From assembly GCA_003024985.2 (NCBI GenBank), contig PXIH01S0017994.1: a DNA stretch of 12,880 bases. One strand, given 5' to 3'. This DNA is from Euperipatoides rowelli. Lineage: Eukaryota; Onychophora; Udeonychophora; Euonychophora; Peripatopsidae. Made by a program: the position numbers and the translations under genes. Numbering within the stretch: position 1 is the first letter of the stretch; each line of letters starts with the position of its first letter. Under the pieces are notes generated by a model. It was given only the letters and a program-made list of their open reading frames with translations. It was not told the origin of the DNA and did not search any database. Positions 8,481 to 12,880 of this stretch are shown here, one piece after another.

Positions 8481-8625
8481 GATTGGCTGAGAAGATATGA
8501 ATAATGAGATTACATCTTGGGTTTGATTGTCTAGAAAGATATGAACCAATAAGATTACATCTTGGGTTTTGATTGGCTGAGAAAATATGAACCAATAAGA
8601 TTACTTCTTGGGTTTTATTGGGCAA
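8481..8625 (-). repeat. Tandem repeat array (44-46 bp unit) with CCAAT boxes
   Basis: Three units, 8481-8524, 8525-8570 and 8571-8616, share 'gattggctgagaagatatga' then 'accaataagattacatcttg' then 'ggttt'; a fourth begins at 8617. Units 2 and 3 carry CCAAT on the plus strand, and units 1, 3 and 4 carry ATTGG, so CCAAT boxes face both ways. The array sits directly upstream of a TATA-like site and ORF on the minus strand. Tandem promoter monomers are known in LINE 5' UTRs; that role here is inferred. It also translates as part of an overlapping frame (8458-8994). Confidence 0.7.
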
Positions 8626-9249
8626 TATTTTTTTAATCTGGAGTTTAAAGCATGGCTTTTTCTTTTTCATGAGAGGAATATAGATACTTTGCCGTTTAAT
8701 GGGGATTTTAATCCCGTAATATTTATTGAAGAGTTCCGGGTGTCCTAATTGATTACATGGGTATTGGTCACCGCAGAAAAATGTCTCTTCTATTTCAGGC
8801 TGGTCACAAGAGGTATCGTAACATTTAAAAATGTAACTTCTTTTTTTCTTCATTTCTGGAGTGATTAATGATCTTGGGATGAATTCATTCTCCGGTGTAG
8901 TAGTCAGTAACTTATCCTGGGTAGGTGGTATCTCATTCGGTGAAGACGATTGTCTGAGTAGGTGATATCTCATTCGGTGTAGAATCACATTCATTTTGCA
9001 TTGATATTAGCATCGGAGTGGATAAGATAGTTACGGCAATAAGGTGGAGTCTACTACCGGTAATTGAGTTAGCTCATACTCGTAGATATCAGGAATTCTT
9101 TGCGTGAACCCATCATAGTCGTGATCGGTGTTGGCACAATAACTTATTCTATTAGTGTTACCACTTACATCAGTAATGTTATTGTAAATTCTTTTCCACA
9201 TTTTAATCATAGGATCACAGTTAACCTCATAAGAATTTTCCAGTCATCA

Positions 9250-9560
9250 TTGCCCTGGATCACAAACATTTTTGAAATAAAATTTATGTATGATAACCTT
9301 ATTAAACACCTCAATGTCTATCAGACCCAACCCCCCATTTGTCTTAGGATTACAAACCTTCTCATATGCCATATACTTAAATCTACCAAATAGGCAATTT
9401 TGAAACACTTTCTTAATCTTATTAACACAAGTTCATACATTTGCTGTACTTCCACAAAAAAAATATATTTTCCAGTAGGAAATTTCAGGTATAATTGCAT
9501 GACTAAATTTTTGCTATTTCTGTTTAATGTGTTATCATTTTCATGCCTTGTAAATGTTCA
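9250..9560 (-). pseudogene. ORF2: LINE ORF2 fragment, region after the reverse transcriptase
   Basis: On the minus strand a segment reads ISYWKIYFF, then a stop, then TCVNKIKKVFQNCLFGRFKY and VCNPKTNGGLGLIDIE, then FNKVIIHKFYF. The pattern of W/F-rich sequence, 'C.PK..GGLGL.D' and 'N.A/V..K' is characteristic of the stretch just past the reverse transcriptase in L1/Tx1-like ORF2. Two stops (TGATGA) follow near 9263. The polymerase motifs themselves are not visible upstream. It lies on the same strand as, and 5' of, the ORF1/ORF2-start fragment at 5977-7825, so it is a separate copy or a rearranged piece. Confidence 0.65.
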
Positions 9561-9615
9561 AAGATTGAGACTTCCCATAATTTTCACTTACATAGGGAGA
9601 AGTGAACCTACTTGA

Positions 9616-9846
9616 AATTAACAGCTCAGGGCTTTCAACCCTTGAACTCACATGGTTTAATGGCTAAAAATGTAATCAATCCACTTGATTGTATTTAAAT
9701 TTTTAAGTTTATCATGAATTAAGTTAATATTTCTCATTATTCCTGTATAAACTATATTAAATCAGTTTGGGGAGACTTATCTGAAATTGTAATATTTTAA
9801 AAGTACGATTATTTAATAGTAAATAGAAATCAAAATTTATTTAAAT
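9616..9846. other. AT-rich spacer, nothing recognised
   Basis: About 230 bp between the LINE fragment and the first SINE. I see no frame, repeat or signal beyond general A+T richness. Confidence 0.5.
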
Positions 9847-9958
9847 GCCAAGGGGTAGTGGGGCAGAGGGTTGAGCTGTGCTGCTTCGCATTCTTGGTGA
9901 GAGCCAAGGGGTAATGGCGCAGAGGGTTGAGATGTGCTGCTTCGTATTCTTGGTGAGA
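9847..9958 (+). repeat. Exact-period 56-bp duplication of the SINE A head
   Basis: 9847-9902 and 9903-9958 are tandem copies beginning gccaaggggta and ending ttggtgaga, with only a few substitutions between them. A third 'gccaag' starts at 9959 and continues into the single-copy body. The minus-strand copy at 10898-11244 has only one head. Confidence 0.85.
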
Positions 9959-10197
9959 GCCAAGCTAGTGACCAGGGTTCATGGCTTGCGCTATCTGACC
10001 CCTTCATACTACTCCCAATTGTCTTCCTTTGTGAATGGCAGGGAGTAGGGGGTTCTATTCAACCAGTCGGCACGACTCTCAGACTTTGCTATCTGAAGAT
10101 ATGAATTTCTAAAGATAAGCAACACGAGCTAATTACATCTGAACCTTTGGATGGAACGTCCAATCGTCAGAAAAGTAATAACATGTAAATATTGTAA

Positions 10198-10230
10198 ATA
10201 TATGTGTGTGTGTGTGTATTGTCTGTGTGT
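10198..10230 (+). repeat. (TG)n microsatellite in the SINE tail
   Basis: An interrupted TG run, tatgtgtgtgtgtgtgta then ttgtctgtgtgt, lies inside SINE A copy 1, between its 'aatattgtaaata' block and the 3' hairpin. Confidence 0.85.
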
Positions 10231-10314
10231 AAATAGTGTGAATAGTTTCTCATCAAGACGATTTGCCTCAGCCGTCAGGCAGGTGTTGGCGAAAATCAAG
10301 CCAAAAAAAAAAAA

Positions 10315-10517
10315 TTATTTAATTAAATGTTATTAGATTGTTGACTGCATTATTGAGAGTACCAGCATAACAATAGACTTATGAATTTAAAGGGTGTTTT
10401 ACGAGTATAATAAATTATTTTTTCATCTTTAGCTAATTTCTGAGCTTAAAAAAACATTACAGTTGAATGATTAACAAATAATTTAAATAAAAAAAACAAA
10501 TTTATTTTCAAAGTCTT
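10315..10517. other. AT-rich spacer, nothing recognised
   Basis: About 200 bp separating SINE A copy 1 from repeat B copy 1. It is A+T-rich with short homopolymers and no frame or motif I can support. Confidence 0.5.
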
Positions 10518-10686
10518 GTCCTTGTGGCACGATCCGTAGCCATAATATGGATTTTAACTACAAGGGTGACGACATAAGCTGAGACGTTCCAGATTCACGC
10601 CTCACCCGAGACAGTTATGGAAAGGTTTTTTTCCCTGGCTGACTCCACCTTGCCAGGATTTTTTTATCCGGTACGTACGCTGCCTC
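10518..10686 (+). mobile_element. SINE-like repeat family B, copy 1
   Basis: This 169-bp unit matches 11436-11596 in inverted orientation. Shared blocks are gtcctYgtggc at the start, 'ataagctgag', 'cagttatggaaaggtttttt', 'ttccctgg', 'ttgccagg', 'tttttatcc' and a terminal 'acgctgcctc'. The head pairs tccttg (10519-10524) with caagg (10561-10565). A weak A-box (gtggcacgatcc) and B-box (agattcacgcc) suggest tRNA ancestry, but this is uncertain. Confidence 0.7.
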
Positions 10687-10897
10687 TTTAAGAACATATA
10701 GTATAAAATAATTAATAAATATTTAATAATAAATGCATTTACATTCAATTAATAAAGTTTACCTGTTTATGATGGGTAACTTTAGTAATAAATATTAAAA
10801 AAAAAAAGTATTTTTAAAGTATTTTTGAAGATATGATTGATGACAATTGGTTTAGAGGTGTGAAATCTTGTGATTTTTTCACAATGGTTTGCTGTTT

Positions 10898-11244
10898 TTT
10901 TTTTAAATAAATGCTTGCCTAACGGCTAAGGCAACCTCTCTTTTTTTATTTATTTACAATATGTACATTACAGGTAGTCGCACAGGATACAAAAATGATC
11001 CAGAGTTCTTCTTTCCGGTCCAAGGTCAGCCATTATTGTTATCTTTCCTATTATTCCAATTTTTTGTATAACGCAAAGTGCTAGAATCATTCTGACTGGA
11101 TGAATAGAACCCTACTCTCCCAGTCTTTCAGAAATAAAGACATTTGGGATTTTGGGTTGGACAGCATAAGCCTTGAACTTGGCTCGTGCCGACACCAAGG
11201 AGCAAGGCAGCCCAACTCATCCCACTAGACCACCGCCCCTTGGC
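10898..11244 (-). mobile_element. SINE family A, copy 2, with target-site duplication
   Basis: Read on the minus strand, the head is gccaaggggcggtggtctag, then tgggatgag, with an A-box-like TGGTCTAGTGG. The B-box-like 'agttcaaggct' is near 11180. The body carries 'gggttctattcatccagtca' (11112-11093). The 3' hairpin ttgccttagccgttaggcaa corresponds to 10934-10915 and precedes an A tail. The flanks aatggtttgctgttt at 10883-10897 and 11245-11259 are identical 15-mers, a direct sign of target-primed insertion. The 347-bp length with one head is probably the standard form of this family. Confidence 0.88.
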
Positions 11245-11435
11245 AATGGTTTGCTGTTTGTGTTTAGGTTGCTTATATTAAGTTTATGTTCATTTTAATA
11301 TACTAGTTTTTTTTTCTTTAAAAAATTAATTTCCCCTCCAAGAGGAGAAGAGATGTATTTTTTTCTGGTTAAATGATACACGTTAGTGCACCTATCTAGT
11401 CAATATTATTAGATATCTTTATAACTACTTATGGT

Positions 11436-11596
11436 GAGGCAGCGTACTGGATAAAAACCCTGGCAAAGTGTTTGTATCCAGGGAATAAAAAACCTTTCCA
11501 TAACTGCCTCGACCGAGATGCGAACTTGGAACAACTCAGCTTATATCTTCATCCTCGTTTTAACAGATTGCATGAAACAGACCGCGCCACGAGGAC
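11436..11596 (-). mobile_element. SINE-like repeat family B, copy 2
   Basis: On the minus strand it begins gtcctcgtggcgcggtctg, continues 'ataagctgag', 'ttcgcatctcggtcgaggca', 'gttatggaaaggttttttat' and ends 'acgctgcctc'. The head stem pairs tcctcg (11595-11590) with cgagga (11557-11552). Against copy 1 the stem has changed on both sides (CTCG/CGAG for CTTG/CAAG). It lies inverted to copy 1, with SINE A copy 2 between them. No clear target-site duplication was found. Confidence 0.7.
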
Positions 11597-12880
11597 TGGA
11601 CAAATATTCGAATTTGTATTATTGCGTTATTTATAAAAATGGGTTAAATTTTATAAACTTATTTTTTTAACATTTAAAGGATCAACTTACATGGGTCGAT
11701 ATTTACAATAAATTATCTTAGAATAAATTGCTTTTAAGCGAGAGTTCATTGTATAACAAAACTATAATCAACGTAAAACATTTAGATTGTTTAAATCAAA
11801 AAATTGTAAACTTTAAGATTTGAGTATTGAAGAATGAGATAATTATCCTATATACTAATTGGAATAGCATGTTCCAAAATCAGTTACAGCGCCATCTAAT
11901 GGGCTTATTCGAAACTTTTTTTTCTTATATCATTGCCATATAATAAAAAAAAGGGTTAACGGGCTTAAATGAATAGCGTGAGAACTATTTTTATAAACTT
12001 TAAGTGGTGTTTTCTCTTACATAAAAAGGGTTTAAACAAAAATAATGGTTGATGCTCATGTAACGGACTTATTCACTAATATTATTGAAGAAGTATGCAA
12101 TAACATTAAAAGATGAATATTTTTTTATTTTTTAAATGTTTCCCCCTAACATGGGAAACCATAGTTTATTTGCATAATAGTCTTCTTACTCGGAAGCATA
12201 ATCGATGGTTTTCATCTGTATTTATTAAAGTTATTCTAGGTTTGATTCTTATATAGTGCACCTTCCCAACTCCGGCTTAACCATCTTTAAGACCCAGGCA
12301 ACAGTGGTGTATTATTCTTGCACTCAAGATTTAATGGTCTATTCATGCATAGAAAATTGTTATCTTTCACCTGGGCCTAGAAAAAACTGGAGAGATACTG
12401 GCACTCTGGGGGATTGCTCCTATTCTCCAGGACTATATGTCTGAGAATTTGGCAGTCCTGCGTACTCCTGACTTGACTACCACACCTCGACAACATGAAT
12501 AATATTTCTTCTCTTAGGCCAGATAATTTAATGTTAGATTATTACAGATGTTTATAATAATGTTTGTATTAATGATCCTTCTTTCTAGAGTTTAAAGGTC
12601 AAATGTAACAGATTTTTTTAATTATTTTTAATTATTGATTTTCAAAGATAAATACTGTACTAAAAAAAAAATTCCACTGGAAAAAAATAATTTAAAATGC
12701 ATAAACAAAAAGTTATTTAAAGATAAAATTAAGACTATTGCTATCCTTTGGCTGAGATTACAAATTGGAACCTCCACATTTTTTTGGGTCTGAGATTAAT
12801 TTGATGACGAAAGTCTCTACAGCTGTTTTCTTTGTAATGATTTAACATGTAAATAGAGGTATGTTCAACTTGTATTAAAG
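11597..12880. other. AT-rich region without supportable genes
   Basis: About 1.28 kb with only one short frame (12256-12444), which lacks complexity or motifs typical of a protein. 'gcgccatctaatgg' at 11890-11903 is one base from the core CTCF consensus. Loosely similar strings 'aatgggcttattcg', 'aacgggcttaaatg' and 'aacggacttattca' occur near 11898, 11958 and 12062. The 12260-12480 part is less AT-rich than its surroundings and may be an unrecognised repeat. Confidence 0.5.

Larger units (their letters stand above)
8458..9220 (-). pseudogene. Unrecognised Thr/Pro- and Cys-rich ORF, broken
   Basis: An open stretch on the minus strand reads MIKMWKRIYNNITDV, then YDGFTQRIPDIYEYELTQLP, to a stop at 9033-9031. 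The neighbouring frame continues ILSTPMLISMQNECDSTPNE. The first frame resumes at SPNEIPPTQDKLLTTTPENE and runs KKKRSYIFKCYDTSCDQPEI, FFCGDQYPCNQLGHPELF and KKKKPCFKLQIKK before entering the tandem repeats (from about 8625) and ending at 8458. Cys and His spacing in the middle (C-x4-C, C-x5-C-x4-H) could bind zinc. A 37-bp duplication (8921-8994) causes part of the frame disruption. I recognise no family. It may be a gene of another element, or LINE 5' leader that happens to be open. No function is proposed. Confidence 0.4.
9847..10314 (+). mobile_element. SINE family A, copy 1 (tRNA-like head, A tail)
   Basis: The head (gccaaggggtaatggcgcag, then agggttgag) contains an A-box-like TGGCGCAGAGGGTTGAG, and 'agggttcatggct' near 9975 is a weak B-box. 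The body shares 'ggttctattcaaccagtc' (10051-10068) with the minus-strand copy at 10898-11244. The 3' region shares 'aatattgtaaata', the hairpin ttgcctcagccgtcaggcag (10263-10282) and an A tail ending at 10314. Flanks 'aaatttatttaaatg' and 'aattatttaattaaatg' may be a drifted target-site duplication. A TG microsatellite is inserted before the tail. tRNA origin is inferred from box-like motifs, not from a folded cloverleaf. Confidence 0.75.

Noticed and set aside
8481-8625. CRISPR array
   Set aside because: Units are directly tandem with no variable spacers, and the DNA is eukaryotic.
9100-9615. Plus-strand frames at 9100-9393 and 9400-9615
   Set aside because: Antisense of the LINE ORF2 fragment with the GGLGL motif.
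9903-9990. A genuine tRNA gene at the SINE heads
   Set aside because: A- and B-box resemblance only; no acceptor stem or cloverleaf, and the segment is part of a repeated element with an A tail.
12256-12444. Possible 62-residue protein
   Set aside because: No motif, no promoter and chance length; kept as an unassigned, less AT-rich patch.

Overview
The window is AT-rich eukaryotic DNA, most likely from an invertebrate, perhaps an arthropod. I see no intact host gene. The evidence is TATA boxes and a GT-AG intron, a Maverick/Polinton-type polymerase and integrase, a two-ORF LINE, and short polyadenylated repeats with target-site duplications. N bases at 698, 1028 and 4521 mark draft sequence. 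Species cannot be read from the sequence; the arthropod guess is inference.

Layout. 1-850: decayed tandem motifs of two kinds, no gene. 880-1406: promoter (inverted CCAAT and TATA), 5' leader and a probable leader intron for what follows. 1534-4690 (+): a broken protein-primed family B DNA polymerase of Polinton/adintovirus type. Its proline-rich/acidic N-terminus, exonuclease motifs I-III, an inserted endonuclease VII-like finger and polymerase motif A can be followed through several frames. The remaining palm and all virion genes are missing. 4737-5368 (-): the element's retroviral-like DDE integrase, convergent and directly adjoining, with a TATA box about 100 bp upstream of its ATG. Together these are one internally deleted Polinton with its two terminal genes joined tail to tail.

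5488-5870 is AT-rich with a possible hAT-like end, then two hairpins (5874-5973). 5977-8625 (-) is the 5' portion of an L1/Tx1-like LINE. Read right to left it has a promoter-like array of CCAAT-containing tandem repeats, an unrecognised ORF (8369-7822), a gag-like ORF1 with a CCHC knuckle (7825-6424) that overlaps the first by ATGA, and the start of ORF2 with its AP endonuclease (6250-5977). 8458-9220 (-) is an unrecognised Thr/Pro- and Cys-rich broken ORF. 9250-9560 (-) is a C-terminal LINE ORF2 fragment.

9847-11596 is a SINE-rich segment. SINE family A has one copy on each strand; the minus copy has a 15-bp target-site duplication. A second short repeat family, B, forms an inverted pair around the family A minus copy. 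11600-12880 holds no gene I can support.

Most protein-coding stretches are inactivated by stops and frameshifts, yet long reading segments survive, so decay is moderate rather than ancient. The main candidate for something undescribed is the extra ORF upstream of LINE ORF1, with its stop-start overlap and repeat-built promoter.
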